From: Thalassospira profundimaris WP0211
GTDB taxonomy: Bacteria; Pseudomonadota; Alphaproteobacteria; Rhodospirillales; Thalassospiraceae
Direction of reading: 5' to 3'
DNA: 51,771 nucleotides
NCBI RefSeq assembly: GCF_000300275.1
Contig: NZ_AMRN01000015.1
Span: forward strand, 1-51,771
How positions within the stretch are numbered: the first letter of the stretch is position 1; every line of letters starts with the position of its first letter. Positions 32,776 to 42,661 of this stretch are shown piece after piece. The translations under genes and the position numbers were made by a program. The notes beneath the pieces were generated by a model, which was not told the origin of the DNA, did not search any database, and saw only the letters and a list, made by a program, of their open reading frames with translations.

Positions 32776-32778
32776 ACC

Positions 32779-34563
32779 ATGGGGCACCATCCAACGAAAA
32801 TACGAACGGAGCAAACCGCGCTGGCAACGCCTCGCAACGAACCGATGGGAAGGGGTTTATCCCTGGATCAACCTCTCCACGCGACACTCGGGCAGATCAC
32901 CGCCGGTGTGTCGCCCGTGGCGCTTGCTCAAGCGTATACGGACTGGGCGCAGCATCTCGTCATGTCGCCCGACAAGCAAATAGAACTAGTTCGGAAGGCC
33001 GCCCGCAAATGGGCGCGCTATCTGGAATACTGTTCACGGGCTTGCTCGGATCCTCATTGCGAGGCCTGCATCGAGCCCCTGCCGCAGGACAAACGCTTTG
33101 CCGGTGATCCGTGGCAGGCATGGCCATATAACGCGATCTATCAGGGTTTTCTCCTGACCCAGCAATGGTGGCACAACGCCACAACCGGCATCTCCGGCGT
33201 CTCCAGGCACCATGAAGAGGTCGTTTCCTTCGTTGCCCGGCAGTTGCTCGATATGATGTCGCCTGCGAATTTTCCGTCGAGCAACCCCGAGGTCCTGAAG
33301 GAGACCCTCGATACCGGGGGCCAAAATCTGGTACGCGGCGCGGTGAACTTCTTCGAGGACTGGCAACGCGCGGTCCGTGGGGGGCCACCTGCCGGCACGG
33401 AACGGTTTGCGGTCGGCGACAACCTGGCGGTTACACCGGGCCAAGTGATTTTCCGTAACGAATTGATCGAACTGATCCAATACATGCCGGCGACGGATAA
33501 GGTTCATCCCGAGCCTATCCTGATCGTGCCTGCCTGGATCATGAAATACTATATCCTCGACCTTAGCCCCGAGAACTCGCTGGTGAAATACTTGGTCGAG
33601 AAGGGTCACACGGTCTTCATGATCTCCTGGAAAAATCCGACGGTCGAAGATCGCGACCTTGGTATGGAGGACTATCGCCGGCTGGGCGTCATGGCCGCGC
33701 TCGACGCGGTGTCAGCTATCGCGCCGGAAAGCCGCGTCCACGGCGTCGGCTACTGCCTCGGTGGAACGCTCTTATCGATTGCTGCGGCGGCCATGGTCCG
33801 CGATGGCGACGACCGGCTGGCAACCATGACCCTCTTCGCCGCGCAGACGGACTTCACGGAAGCCGGCGAATTGATGCTGTTCATTGACGCGGCCCAGGTC
33901 AGCTTTCTTGAGGACATCATGGCCGAGCAGGGCTGTCTCGATACCAAGCAGATGGCCGGCACGTTCCAGCTGCTTCGCTCCAACGACCTCATCTGGTCGG
34001 CCATGGTTCAGAATTATCTCATGGGACAGCGCCGACCGATGTTCGACCTGATGGCGTGGAATGCTGACGCCACGCGCATGCCTGCCAGGATGCACTCCGA
34101 ATATCTCCGGCAGCTGTTCCTCGATAATGATCTGGCGGACGAACGCTATTGCGTCGACGGTCGCCCGGTGTCGTTGCATGACATCCGCATTCCGATTTTT
34201 GCGGTCAGCACGCTCTCGGACCATGTCGCGCCGTGGCGGTCGGTTTACAAGATCCACAGCCAAACCAATGCTGATGTTACCTTCGTACTATCCAATGGCG
34301 GCCACAATGCCGGCATTGTGAGCCCACCTGGCAACACCCGGCGTCGTCACCAGATCGCCACCCACGATGATCTCGCGGCCTACCTGGACCCTGACACCTG
34401 GCAGGCGCGGGCCACCCACCATGAGGGTTCATGGTGGCCCTGTTGGCTAGGGTGGCTTAGCAACCATTCGGGTGAACCCGTTAAGCCCCCTGGCCTGGGG
34501 GCGGCGCGCAAGGGCTATCGGCGGCTGGGCGAAGCGCCCGGCACCTATGTGCTGATGCCCTGA
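32779..34563 (+). CDS. phaC: Class I poly(3-hydroxyalkanoate) synthase PhaC
   Basis: 594 aa. The N-terminal domain has WQAWPYNAIYQGF and NPEVLKETLDTGGQNLVRG, the catalytic core has GVGYCLGGTLL with the nucleophile Cys326, STLSDHVAPW (Asp) and LSNGGHNAGIV (His), and the end reads HEGSWWPCW. This is the full set of class I PhaC marks. It polymerises hydroxyacyl-CoA into granules. It begins three bases after the phosphate acyltransferase stop. The first 90 residues hold an unusual Cys cluster (EYCSRACSDPHCEAC). Confidence 0.93.
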   Translation: MGHHPTKIRTEQTALATPRNEPMGRGLSLDQPLHATLGQITAGVSPVALAQAYTDWAQHLVMSPDKQIELVRKAARKWARYLEYCSRACSDPHCEACIEPLPQDKRFAGDPWQAWPYNAIYQGFLLTQQWWHNATTGISGVSRHHEEVVSFVARQLLDMMSPANFPSSNPEVLKETLDTGGQNLVRGAVNFFEDWQRAVRGGPPAGTERFAVGDNLAVTPGQVIFRNELIELIQYMPATDKVHPEPILIVPAWIMKYYILDLSPENSLVKYLVEKGHTVFMISWKNPTVEDRDLGMEDYRRLGVMAALDAVSAIAPESRVHGVGYCLGGTLLSIAAAAMVRDGDDRLATMTLFAAQTDFTEAGELMLFIDAAQVSFLEDIMAEQGCLDTKQMAGTFQLLRSNDLIWSAMVQNYLMGQRRPMFDLMAWNADATRMPARMHSEYLRQLFLDNDLADERYCVDGRPVSLHDIRIPIFAVSTLSDHVAPWRSVYKIHSQTNADVTFVLSNGGHNAGIVSPPGNTRRRHQIATHDDLAAYLDPDTWQARATHHEGSWWPCWLGWLSNHSGEPVKPPGLGAARKGYRRLGEAPGTYVLMP

Positions 34564-34675
34564 CCCAGGCTGTGACCCTGTCGTCCGCAGCTATGTCTGG
34601 TCCCGAATAATATCGTGCGCGGCGAGACGGATCGCGCCTGGCCCGCCTGGCCGGAGAAAGGAGCAAGCGCAAAAA

Positions 34676-35458
34676 ATGGAACTCATCGATATGAAAGGCC
34701 GGAAGGGGTTGGTGGTGGGAATTGCCAACGAACACAGTTTGGCCTGGTCGGCGGCCCAGCATTTTCGGAACGCCGGCGCCGATCTTGCCATCACCTATCT
34801 GAACGACAAGGCCAAGCCCTTTGTTGAGCCGCTTTCGCAACAGGTGGACGCGCAACTTTTCCTGCCCTGCAATGTCGCCGAGCCGGGACAATTGGAGGCC
34901 GTCTTCGGGGAGATCGAGCAGAAATGGGGCCGATTGGATTTTCTGTTTCATGCGATCGGGTGGGCCCGTAAGGAAGATCTCCATGGCCGGTTGACCGATT
35001 GTTCGGGAGAAGGCTTCGCTGAATCGATGCTTATCTCGTGCCACTCCTTCATCCGTATGGCGAAGCTCGCCGAGCCGCTCATGGACAAAGGTGGCAGCTT
35101 GACGACGCTCAGCTACTACGGCGCAGAAAAAGTGGTCGATCATTACAATGTCATGGGGCCAGTCAAAGCCGCCCTTGAAGCGTCTGTACGCTACCTGGCC
35201 CATGAACACGGTGGCAAGGCGATCCGGGTGAACGCGATTTCGGCCGGGGCGGTCGCGACACGCGCCGCCTCGGGCATCGAGCATTTCGACGAACTATTGA
35301 ATGAGACCGTCCGCAAGGCACCGCTGCGGCGCACGGTGGACGCCTGCGAGGTGGGACGTACGGCGCTTATGCTGGCGAGCGATTATACGAGCGCCATCAC
35401 CGGGGAAACGCTCTACGTCGACGCGGGCTTTCACATCGAAGGGATGGTGTTTCACTGA
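34676..35458 (+). CDS. fabI: Enoyl-ACP reductase FabI-like
   Basis: 260 aa SDR of the FabI type: GLVVGIANEHSLAWSAA at the start, DFLFHAIGWA, YYGAEKVVDHYNVMGPVKAAL with the FabI Tyr-x6-Lys arrangement, and RVNAISAGAVATRAASGI. It reduces enoyl-ACP (or enoyl-CoA) with NAD(P)H. A second FabI in a PHB cluster may use CoA esters rather than serve essential lipid synthesis; that is inference. GGAG lies 12 bases before the ATG. Confidence 0.9.
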   Translation: MELIDMKGRKGLVVGIANEHSLAWSAAQHFRNAGADLAITYLNDKAKPFVEPLSQQVDAQLFLPCNVAEPGQLEAVFGEIEQKWGRLDFLFHAIGWARKEDLHGRLTDCSGEGFAESMLISCHSFIRMAKLAEPLMDKGGSLTTLSYYGAEKVVDHYNVMGPVKAALEASVRYLAHEHGGKAIRVNAISAGAVATRAASGIEHFDELLNETVRKAPLRRTVDACEVGRTALMLASDYTSAITGETLYVDAGFHIEGMVFH

Positions 35459-35673
35459 TGGCCGGCTTCGAACCCGAAAAAGACGTAGTGGTCACCGACC
35501 CGGTATGCGGCATGCGCCTGACGCCCGAAAAGGCCGTCGCTCACGAGGAGCGTGAGGGCTGGGCGTATTTTTTCTGCTCGGAGGGCTGTCACAAGCTCTT
35601 TCTTACAGCGCCGGAACGATACTCCTCCTCACTGGCCTATTTCTCGCAGCCATCGGCCGGTAAGGATACGTAG
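35458..35673 (+). CDS. Small YHS-domain protein
   Basis: 71 aa, almost only a YHS domain (DPVCGMRLTPEKA, YFFCSEGCHKLF). Its ATG shares one base with the fabI stop (TGATG), so it is translationally coupled. Cytoplasmic, without a membrane helix. Third YHS domain on this stretch, with those at 28055 and in CopA at 36527; metal binding is expected from the family. Confidence 0.85.
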   Translation: MAGFEPEKDVVVTDPVCGMRLTPEKAVAHEEREGWAYFFCSEGCHKLFLTAPERYSSSLAYFSQPSAGKDT

Positions 35674-36111
35674 CCGCAGACCTGTGACGTCAGACGAAGA
35701 ACGGATCGTCGTAAAAGCGTGAGCGATGCGTCCCTTGCAGAGGACCTTTACGAGTATCCGGGACGCAATTTTGTAGGGTTTCGAACGACCGATCTATGGA
35801 AGATCGGCAGCCGATTTCGGGCCGAGTGCCGCTGTTCCGCCTTCGCTCTACGCCTGTTCAGGCACGGCAGGCGAGGCTCCCAAAGGGCTTCAGACGATCT
35901 CTGCCGCCTCAGTCCGCCCGCCCGGCGGCCACTGCCTGTGAATCCCCGTCACTGTAACGCTGAGCGTCTCTCGTCGTCCTTATAGATGTGAGAACAGAGA
36001 TCCTGCGAACGTTTCCGCGAATACCGACAGCGGTGACGGTTTGTACGCCGAAGTCGCATTTCACATCGAAGAGATGATTGGACAGGCCATGTACCACGAA
36101 AGGAGCGTCAA
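35674..36111. other. Intergenic region before the copper block
   Basis: About 440 bases between the PHB run and the SHOCT gene. An 88-codon open frame (35719-35985) has no family and poor start context, so it is not called. A GC-rich stem (CGCCTG with CAGGCG near 35850-35873) is visible. A CCACTG/CACTGTAA string near 35930-35955 recalls part of a cobalamin riboswitch, but the rest of that fold is missing. Confidence 0.4.
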
Positions 36112-36447
36112 ATGAGAAGACGATTGACGAATTTGGCCCTGGCGCTGCCCACCGCGGTGGTCTCGATGCCGGCACTTGCGCAAACCTCGGCCGATCGATC
36201 CGACTATTGGCACTATGGCTGGGGCTGGGGACACATGATTTTTGGCTCCGTCATGATGATTGTCTTCTGGGGCGGGATCATCCTCGCGATCGTGCTCGCG
36301 GTCCGCTGGCTGGGTGGCGATTCAGGACGGGTAACCCGATCGCAATCACGAACGAACGGGCCCCTCGACATCCTTCACGAACGCTTTGCCCGCGGCGAGA
36401 TCGACAAGGAAGAGTTCGAAGAACGAAAGCGTCTGCTCTCCGACTGA
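36112..36447 (+). CDS. SHOCT-domain membrane protein
   Basis: 111 aa: a signal-type N-terminus (to about residue 24, ALAQ), a Trp/Tyr/Gly patch ([11 protein letters not shown]), one membrane helix ([16 protein letters not shown]) and a C-terminal SHOCT motif ([25 protein letters not shown]). SHOCT proteins of this layout are common beside copper ATPases; their function is not defined. ATG at 36112 has AAAGGAG upstream. copA follows after 79 bases. Confidence 0.85.
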   Translation: MRRRLTNLALALPTAVVSMPALAQTSADRSDYWHYGWGWGHMIFGSVMMIVFWGGIILAIVLAVRWLGGDSGRVTRSQSRTNGPLDILHERFARGEIDKEEFEERKRLLSD

Positions 36448-36526
36448 AACCGTCTTCCAACAAAAGCCAGAGCCGCGGAAGACCGCACATCCATCGTCAA
36501 TCGAACCGGAAAGCCGGAACAAGCCA

Positions 36527-38887
36527 ATGAATAAGCACGATGATCACGATCACAGCCATCGCTCTGACGGTACAACAGGTTCCGTCAAGGCTATGACGGC
36601 CAGAGATCCGGTTTGCGGAATGACGGTGCAGTTGGATCAGGACAAGCCGAGCCAAGAGTACGAGGGTGAGACCTATCACTTTTGTTCTCAAAAGTGCCAC
36701 GACAAGTTCGCGGCCGACCCGGAGCATTATCTCGCCGGCGAGCACAAGGCCGAAACAGCGCCTAAGGGCACGAAATATACCTGCCCGATGCATCCCGAGA
36801 TCGTGCGGGACGAACCGGGAGAATGTCCGATCTGCGGCATGGCGCTGGAGCCTATGGGGGTTCCAGCCCCCGATGACGGACCGAATCCCGAGCTTGTTGA
36901 TTTCAAGCGCCGGTTTTGGATCGGCGCCGTGCTGACGGTTCCGCTTCTTGTGCTGACGATGGGCCCCTTTGTTGGGCTCGGTTTCGTCCGCGACATCTTC
37001 GGCGAGCGTGCGACGCTGTGGATCGAACTCGCTTTGGGGACACCGGTCATTCTCTGGGCCGGTTGGCCATTCTTCGTGCGTGGCGTCAAGTCGGTGATCA
37101 ACCGCAGTCTCAACATGTTCACGCTCATCGGGATGGGCGTCGGCGCGGCCTATCTCTTCAGTGTCGTCGCCGTGCTCGTGCCGGAGATTTTCCCGGACGG
37201 ATTTCGCGATGCGGAGGGCCATGTCGGGGTTTATTTCGAAGCCGGCGCCGTGATCGTCGTGCTGGTGCTGCTCGGCCAGGTGATGGAGCTTGGCGCGCGC
37301 GAGCGAACGGGCTCGGCGATTCGCGCCCTTTTGGATATGGCCGCCAAGACCGCCCGGGTGATCCGCAAGGACGGGAGCGAGGAAGAAATCCCGCTCGAGG
37401 ACGTCAAGGTCGGCGATCGGCTGCGCGTCCGCCCGGGCGATAAGGTCCCCGTCGACGGCGTGGTGGTCGAGGGACGTTCGTCGATCGATGAATCGATGAT
37501 CTCTGGCGAACCGGTTCCGGTCGAGAAAGTCGAGGGCGACAAGGTCACCGGCGCCACAATCAACGGCACGGGCAGTCTCGTGATCGAAGCCGAACGCGTC
37601 GGCTCCGACACCATGCTGAGCCAGATCGTCGAGATGGTCGCGAACGCGCAGCGCAGCCGTGCCCCGATCCAGAAACTTGCCGACTCTGTGGCGGGCAAGT
37701 TCGTACCGGCCGTGATCGTCATTGCAATTCTCTCGTTCATCGCATGGTCTCTTTGGGGGCCTGCCCCGGCCCTCTCATACGGACTGGTCTCGGCAGTCGC
37801 CGTTTTGATCATCGCCTGTCCGTGCGCGCTGGGCCTGGCAACGCCGATGTCGATCATGACGGCGACGGGCCGAGGCGCGCAAGCCGGCGTGCTCATCAAG
37901 AACGCCGAGGCGCTGGAACGCTTCGCCAAGGTCGACACGCTGATCGTCGACAAGACGGGGACGCTGACCGTCGGCAAGCCGAAGCTCGTCGCGGTCTTGC
38001 CGCAACCCGGGCATGAGGAGGACGAGGTGCTGCGCTTGGCCGCAAGCCTGGAGCGGGGCTCGGAGCACCCACTCGCCGAAGCCATCGTCACCGGGGCCGA
38101 AGAACGCGATGTTGCGCTGGCTAACGCGGATGAATTCGAAGCCGTCACCGGCAAAGGGGTAAAAGGCGTCGTCGACGGCAAATCAGTGGCGCTCGGCAAC
38201 GCAAAGCTGCTCGCCGATCTGGGGCTCGACGGCGGCAAGCTCTCCGAGACCGCCAATGCTCGACGTGACGAAGGCGAAACGGTGATGTTCGTCATCGTCG
38301 GGTCCGAAATCGCCGGTCTCGTGTCGGTTGCCGATCCGGTCAAGGAGACGACGCCGGACGCGCTGAAGGCGCTGCACGAACAAGGCTTCCGCATCGTCAT
38401 GGCGACTGGCGACAACGAGCGTACCGCGAAGGCGGTGGCTGGAAAACTCGGGATCGACGAGATCCGTGCCGACGTGTTGCCCGAAGACAAGGCGCGCATC
38501 ATCAAGGATCTGCAAGACGAAGGCCGAAAGGTCGTGATGGCAGGCGATGGCGTCAACGACGCGCCTGCACTGGCCCAGGCCGATGTCGGCATCGCCATGG
38601 GCACCGGCGCCGACGTGGCGATCGAGAGCGCGGGTTTCACCTTGGTCAAGGGTGATCTCAACGGCATCGTCCGGGCCAGGAAGCTCTCGCGCGCGACGAT
38701 GCGCAACATCAAGCAGAACCTGTTCTTCGCCCTGTTCTACAACGCCGCAGGCGTGCCGGTGGCGGCAGGGGTTCTGTTCCCGTTCTTCGGGATTTTGATC
38801 TCGCCGATATTCGCAGCCGCGGCGATGAGCCTGTCGTCCGTATCGGTAGTCGGCAACGCTCTCCGGCTGCGCTCGGTGAAGATCTAG
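36527..38887 (+). CDS. copA: Copper-translocating P1B-ATPase with YHS and heavy-metal-binding N-terminus
   Basis: 786 aa. A His-rich start ([11 protein letters not shown]), a YHS domain ([20 protein letters not shown]), and a heavy-metal-binding motif YTCPMHPEI with [10 protein letters not shown] replace the usual CxxC HMA domains. The ATPase core has [13 protein letters not shown] (Cys431-Pro-Cys433), DKTGT (Asp475), [19 protein letters not shown] and TM7/8 with [12 protein letters not shown] and [15 protein letters not shown], the P1B-1 Cu(I)/Ag(I) set. It exports Cu(I). The start at 36527 was chosen because the longer frame upstream is outside the family. It differs from the YPC ATPase at 4320 in both membrane motif and N-terminus. 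Confidence 0.95.
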   Translation: MNKHDDHDHSHRSDGTTGSVKAMTARDPVCGMTVQLDQDKPSQEYEGETYHFCSQKCHDKFAADPEHYLAGEHKAETAPKGTKYTCPMHPEIVRDEPGECPICGMALEPMGVPAPDDGPNPELVDFKRRFWIGAVLTVPLLVLTMGPFVGLGFVRDIFGERATLWIELALGTPVILWAGWPFFVRGVKSVINRSLNMFTLIGMGVGAAYLFSVVAVLVPEIFPDGFRDAEGHVGVYFEAGAVIVVLVLLGQVMELGARERTGSAIRALLDMAAKTARVIRKDGSEEEIPLEDVKVGDRLRVRPGDKVPVDGVVVEGRSSIDESMISGEPVPVEKVEGDKVTGATINGTGSLVIEAERVGSDTMLSQIVEMVANAQRSRAPIQKLADSVAGKFVPAVIVIAILSFIAWSLWGPAPALSYGLVSAVAVLIIACPCALGLATPMSIMTATGRGAQAGVLIKNAEALERFAKVDTLIVDKTGTLTVGKPKLVAVLPQPGHEEDEVLRLAASLERGSEHPLAEAIVTGAEERDVALANADEFEAVTGKGVKGVVDGKSVALGNAKLLADLGLDGGKLSETANARRDEGETVMFVIVGSEIAGLVSVADPVKETTPDALKALHEQGFRIVMATGDNERTAKAVAGKLGIDEIRADVLPEDKARIIKDLQDEGRKVVMAGDGVNDAPALAQADVGIAMGTGADVAIESAGFTLVKGDLNGIVRARKLSRATMRNIKQNLFFALFYNAAGVPVAAGVLFPFFGILISPIFAAAAMSLSSVSVVGNALRLRSVKI

Positions 38888-38938
38888 AAGGGCTCATCCC
38901 GGCGCGGCAATGCGCTTTACGGAAAGGAACCACAAGCT

Positions 38939-40015
38939 ATGAACGTCATATCGTTTTCCCGGGCCGCCGCCTGGACAGGACTGATGGCCTTGGCGTTGGG
39001 AGCGCAGACGGCTCTTGCTGAACCGCTCGTGTATGTGCCTCTCGGCGGGGAGAACAAGATCGTCGCTGTCGATGCCGCGACGGACGAAATCGTCGATACG
39101 TTGACTGGTCCGGCGGCGGTTCATGGGCTCGCCGGAACGCCCGACGGACAGTTCTTGATTGCCGGAAGCTTCGAGACGCGCGCATCAGACGGCGAAGCTG
39201 TCGCGAAGCCGGCGGGCGTTTCCGAAGACGAGCATGCCGCGCACCATGGTGCCGCCTCCCCCGATGCCAGGAACGCCGTCGCGGAAGTCAGCACGGTCTC
39301 GGTTGTTCGAACGGTCGACGGGTCCGTGGTCCGGCGCATCGACGTACCCGGCGCCGTCCATCACGTCGCGGTCAGTGACGATGGCCGGTTCGCCGTCGTC
39401 ACCCATCCCAACGCCGGATCAATCAGTGCCATCGACCTCGGCTCCTATGAGGTGGTCGCGACGGTCGCCACCGGGCCCCTGCCCAATTACGCGGCCTTCG
39501 CTCCTGGCGGTGACCGTCTTTACGTCAGCAACGCCGGCAACGACACGGTCAGCGAGATCGACACGGCACGGTGGATCGTCCGGTCGAATACCGTTGTCGG
39601 CGGCAGCCCCGAACACATCGTTCTGTCCAGAGATGGCGTCACTCTCTACGTCAACAACGTCGACGACGGCACGGTCTCCGTCGTTGAGGTCGGCGACCAG
39701 ACGGTTGTGAAGACGATTCGCCTCGAAACGGCCCTCCACGGGATCGACCTGTCCGATGACGGCGGCGCGCTCTTCATCGCGGTCCTTGGTGGCGACAAGG
39801 TGGTTGCCATCGATCTCGCTACCGGCGCCCAGCGCAGTGTTTCCTCGGCTCCCGCCCCGTACCACCTCGCCGTCATTCGCGGGACGGGCAAGCTCTACGT
39901 CTCCAGCGCCGACGAGCCGAAAATTTGGGTGATCGATCAGCGGGATCTCAGGATTCGCGGAGAGATCCAGATCGGCGGCAAAGGCCATCAGATGGTTCAG
40001 GGCGCGGGCGGATGA
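38939..40015 (+). CDS. Exported YVTN-type beta-propeller protein
   Basis: 358 aa with a signal peptide (ALGAQTALA) and about seven repeated blades of the pattern LYVSNAGNDTVSEIDT, LYVNNVDDGTVSVVE, LYVSSADEPKIWVID. A His-containing insert (EDEHAAHHGAAS, about residues 98-110) could bind metal. YVTN propellers act as periplasmic scaffolds or binding proteins; in copper clusters their role is not known. It lies 51 bases after copA. Confidence 0.85.
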   Translation: MNVISFSRAAAWTGLMALALGAQTALAEPLVYVPLGGENKIVAVDAATDEIVDTLTGPAAVHGLAGTPDGQFLIAGSFETRASDGEAVAKPAGVSEDEHAAHHGAASPDARNAVAEVSTVSVVRTVDGSVVRRIDVPGAVHHVAVSDDGRFAVVTHPNAGSISAIDLGSYEVVATVATGPLPNYAAFAPGGDRLYVSNAGNDTVSEIDTARWIVRSNTVVGGSPEHIVLSRDGVTLYVNNVDDGTVSVVEVGDQTVVKTIRLETALHGIDLSDDGGALFIAVLGGDKVVAIDLATGAQRSVSSAPAPYHLAVIRGTGKLYVSSADEPKIWVIDQRDLRIRGEIQIGGKGHQMVQGAGG

Positions 40016-40063
40016 CCTCGACCGTATTTCGGAAACGACGAGGGTCGGAAGAGGGGACGCGAC

Positions 40064-40306
40064 ATGGCGCAGCATGAAACCAGCGGCTTTCGGAGCTTCA
40101 TTTTCTCCCGTTCGGGCATGGTGTTGCTCGGATTCCTGGCAGTGGCGGGTTACTTCCTGTGGGAAGAGCATGCCGCGCATATTCTGGGCTATCTGCCGCT
40201 CCTCCTCATTCTCGGACTCTGCGTGGGCATGCATTTCTTCATGCATGGCAGCCACGGGGGCGATCACGGATCGCACCGCGACGAACCGCGGGAGGACGAC
40301 AGATGA
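40064..40306 (+). CDS. DUF2933 small membrane protein
   Basis: 80 aa: two membrane segments (GMVLLGFLAVAGYFLW and LGYLPLLLILGLCVGMHFFM) around EEHAAHILG, then a His-rich tail (HGSHGGDHGSHRD). This matches DUF2933, commonly found in copper and silver gene sets. The stop overlaps the next ATG by four bases (ATGA). Confidence 0.85.
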   Translation: MAQHETSGFRSFIFSRSGMVLLGFLAVAGYFLWEEHAAHILGYLPLLLILGLCVGMHFFMHGSHGGDHGSHRDEPREDDR

Positions 40307-40974
40307 GCAACGAAGTTCCAGCCTACGGCCTCTGGTTCTTGGTGGTGGTCAACTCGGCGATCTTCATCCTGTTCGCCTTTAGCTTCTTTAAGCCGAAGAC
40401 TGGCCGGGACTGGCGCTCATTCGGTGCTTTCAGCGCCTTTCTGGTCGCGCTTTTCACTGAGATGTACGGCTTCCCGCTCACCATATATTTCCTATCGGGC
40501 TGGTTGCAGACCAACTACCCAAGCGTCGACTGGCTTGCCCATGATTCCGGCCATCTCCTGGAAATGCTGTTTGGCTGGAAGGCAAACCCGCACCTCGGGC
40601 CCTTCCACATTCTGAGTTTCGGCTTTATCGGCGGCGGGTTCATCCTGCTCTCCGCCGCTTGGCGCGTCCTTTACCAAGCACAACGGACGGGAACGCTCGC
40701 GACCACGGGGCCTTACGCCCGCATTCGCCATCCTCAATATGTCGGCTTCGTCCTGATTCTGGTTGGGTTCCTGTTCCAGTGGCCGACCATTCTCACACTG
40801 GCGATGTTTCCCGTTCTGCTTGTCATGTACTGGCGTCTTTCCCTGCGCGAAGAGCGGGAAGTCGAAGCCGAATTGGGTGACGTGTACCGACGCTACGCCG
40901 AGAGAGTGCCCCGGTTCATGCCCCGCCTCAAAGACATTTTCACCAGCCCGGCCGTTGAGGGGGACCGACAATGA
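40303..40974 (+). CDS. Isoprenylcysteine carboxylmethyltransferase-like membrane enzyme
   Basis: 223 aa, about five membrane segments. The C-terminal half shows GPYARIRHPQYVGFVLI and LREEREVEAELGDVYRRYAERVPRF, the signature of ICMT/PEMT-type membrane methyltransferases (SAM-binding RHPxY and the closing EEEL/Y-R motif). The substrate in bacteria is unclear. Genes of this type recur with DUF2933 and copA. It is coupled to the DUF2933 gene. Confidence 0.85.
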   Translation: MSNEVPAYGLWFLVVVNSAIFILFAFSFFKPKTGRDWRSFGAFSAFLVALFTEMYGFPLTIYFLSGWLQTNYPSVDWLAHDSGHLLEMLFGWKANPHLGPFHILSFGFIGGGFILLSAAWRVLYQAQRTGTLATTGPYARIRHPQYVGFVLILVGFLFQWPTILTLAMFPVLLVMYWRLSLREEREVEAELGDVYRRYAERVPRFMPRLKDIFTSPAVEGDRQ

Positions 40975-41076
40975 GCCGAATTCATTATCGGCTCCATAGA
41001 CCAGTCGGAATGACCGGTTGTCGACGGCGCCCGCACGACTCTCGACTGGATGCCAACGCATCGGAAGAGATTAGAC

Positions 41077-41288
41077 ATGAACCAAAAGAAGTATAAGCGC
41101 TCAGCCACGGACCTGCAGCGCCGTTCAAGTCCGGCCGCCATTTTTGTCATCACCGTGGTCGCTGCCGGTGCTGTCTTTGTCGGATGGAAAGCCATCGCAC
41201 CATTGTCGCGCGACACGACGACTGACGTCACCGTTCCGAGGCTCTGCCCCTCGCAAGAGCAGGCAAGGCGGCGTTCGACGCCAACTGC
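41077..41288 (+). pseudogene. 5' fragment of a membrane-anchored cytochrome c gene
   Basis: The first 55 residues (MNQKKYKRSATDL, then one helix FVITVVAAGAVFVGW) end in TTDVTVP. After a one-base frame change the sequence continues as PLPLARAGKAAFDANC, the run-up to a CxxCH haem site (typically FDANCAACHG). It stops at the first haem Cys, exactly where IS3-type transposase sequence begins. So the gene was both frameshifted and cut by the insertion. It belonged to the copper block upstream. Confidence 0.75.
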
Positions 41289-41497
41289 GCGCCTATGCCA
41301 ACGTACCGGAGGCCCGCGCCTCGATCAGCCGGTACCTGGCGTTCTACAACGGCCGGAGACCCCAATCATCGCTTGGCGGGCAGGCCCCCGATCAGGCATA
41401 TCTCACGACGCAGCAGCCAATCCCGGCCGCAGCCTAACCTAGGCGGACATCCACTTAGCGACAGCCCCGAAACTGTTCAGACAAGCCGAGCCACCTC
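41285..41497 (+). mobile_element. 3' remnant of an IS3-family insertion sequence
   Basis: The reading frame from 41285 to 41437 (LRAYANVPEARASISRYLAF, YNGRRPQSSLGGQAPDQAY) is the C-terminus of an IS3-type DDE transposase. The following 60 bases, with AACTGTTCAGACAAGCC and ending GCCACCTC, look like the right end of such elements. The 5' part, about 1 kb, and the left end are missing, so this is a deletion scar that joins two unrelated genes. Confidence 0.75.
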
Positions 41498-42400
41498 TCG
41501 GCGTCCGTTCGCCAGCGCCTCACCAACCGCGCCCGCGAGCGCGGCGAGGACGTCGATCTCGTCTTCATCCGCTACGCCCTGGAACGGCTTCTCTATCGCC
41601 TCGGGACGTCTGGTCATTGGGACCGCTTCATCCTGAAAGGCGCCCTGCTCTTCATCCTCTGGACCGGTGAACCGTATCGCGCCACGCGCGACCTCGACCT
41701 TCTCGGCTTCGGCGAACGGGACATCGAGGCGCTGACCACGACCTTCCGGGCGCTCTGCGATACGCCCGTGGAGGAAGACGACGGCCTTGAGTTCATCACC
41801 GAGTCCGTCCAGGTCGAGCCGATGCGGGACGAGGAAGGGCACCCCGGCGCCCGCGTGCGCCTCGAGGCACAGCTCGCCAGTGCCCGCCTATCGGTTCAGG
41901 TCGACATCGGTTTCGGCGACGCCGTGACGCCGAAGGCCGAGGAGATCGAGTCCCCGTCGCTTCTCGCGCTTCCCGCCCCGCGCATCCGCGCCTATCCACG
42001 GGAGACGGTAGTCGCCGAAAAGTACGAGGCGATCGTCTCGCTCGGCATGCTGAACAGCCGGATGAAGGACTTCTACGATCTCTGGGTGCTGGCGTCGTCC
42101 TTCCCGTTCGATGGACAGACGCTCGCCCCGGCGGTCCGCGTCACCTTCGACCGGCGCGGCACCGCGCTGCCCGAGGTCACCCCGGTGGGGCTGAGCGACG
42201 AGTTCGCGGGCGACCGGGGCAAGCAGCAGCAGTGGCAGGCATTCCAACGCCGGGGACGCCCGGCTCTTCCGCCACCGGCGCTCCCCGATGTGGTCGGCTC
42301 CATCAGGGAATTCCTCACGCCGCTCACGGAAGCGCTCCGCCAAGGGCAGCCGTTTGACCGGCAATGGTCGGAAGGGGGATCCCCTGGCGTCGTGACGTGA
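41498..42400 (+). pseudogene. AbiEii/AbiGii-type nucleotidyltransferase toxin gene, 5' end lost
   Basis: About 300 codons remain open. They begin SASVRQRLTNRARERGEDVD and continue with RYALERLLYRLG, FILKGALLFILWTG and RATRDLDLLGFG, the nucleotidyltransferase motif of AbiEii toxins, then VVAEKYEAIVSLG and KDFYDLWVL. The first 10-20 codons and any start codon are replaced by IS3 sequence: the frame opens at 41459 after a stop and holds no ATG, GTG or TTG before the conserved part. The partner antitoxin AbiEi is absent. Probably inactive unless read through from the IS. Confidence 0.8.
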
Positions 42401-42661
42401 AGCGACGATCACGGTGACCGCCGGCGACGGTGGCCGACGATGCCGACATCGTCCGGAGGAGGGCAGGAAACCGAAGATCGGCCGTTGTTTCCGAGGCGTA
42501 TGGCCAATAACAGTCCTCACAAGTTTTGGTTCGTTGCTTGTTTCGTCGAGCGCACCAGCGATAGAATTCCTGCAACGGATTTCGCGTATGGGCCCTGGGC
42601 AGGCGACGGCAAGACGATCCGAAATGGAAGGCCCCATTCGCGTCGATCGGAAGGAAGACGG

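Noticed and set aside
35925..35960. CCACTG...CACTGTAA string resembling part of a cobalamin riboswitch
   Set aside because: The rest of the conserved core and any downstream cobalamin gene are missing.
35719..35985. 88-codon open frame after the small YHS gene
   Set aside because: No family, no good ribosome site and composition unlike its neighbours; probably chance.
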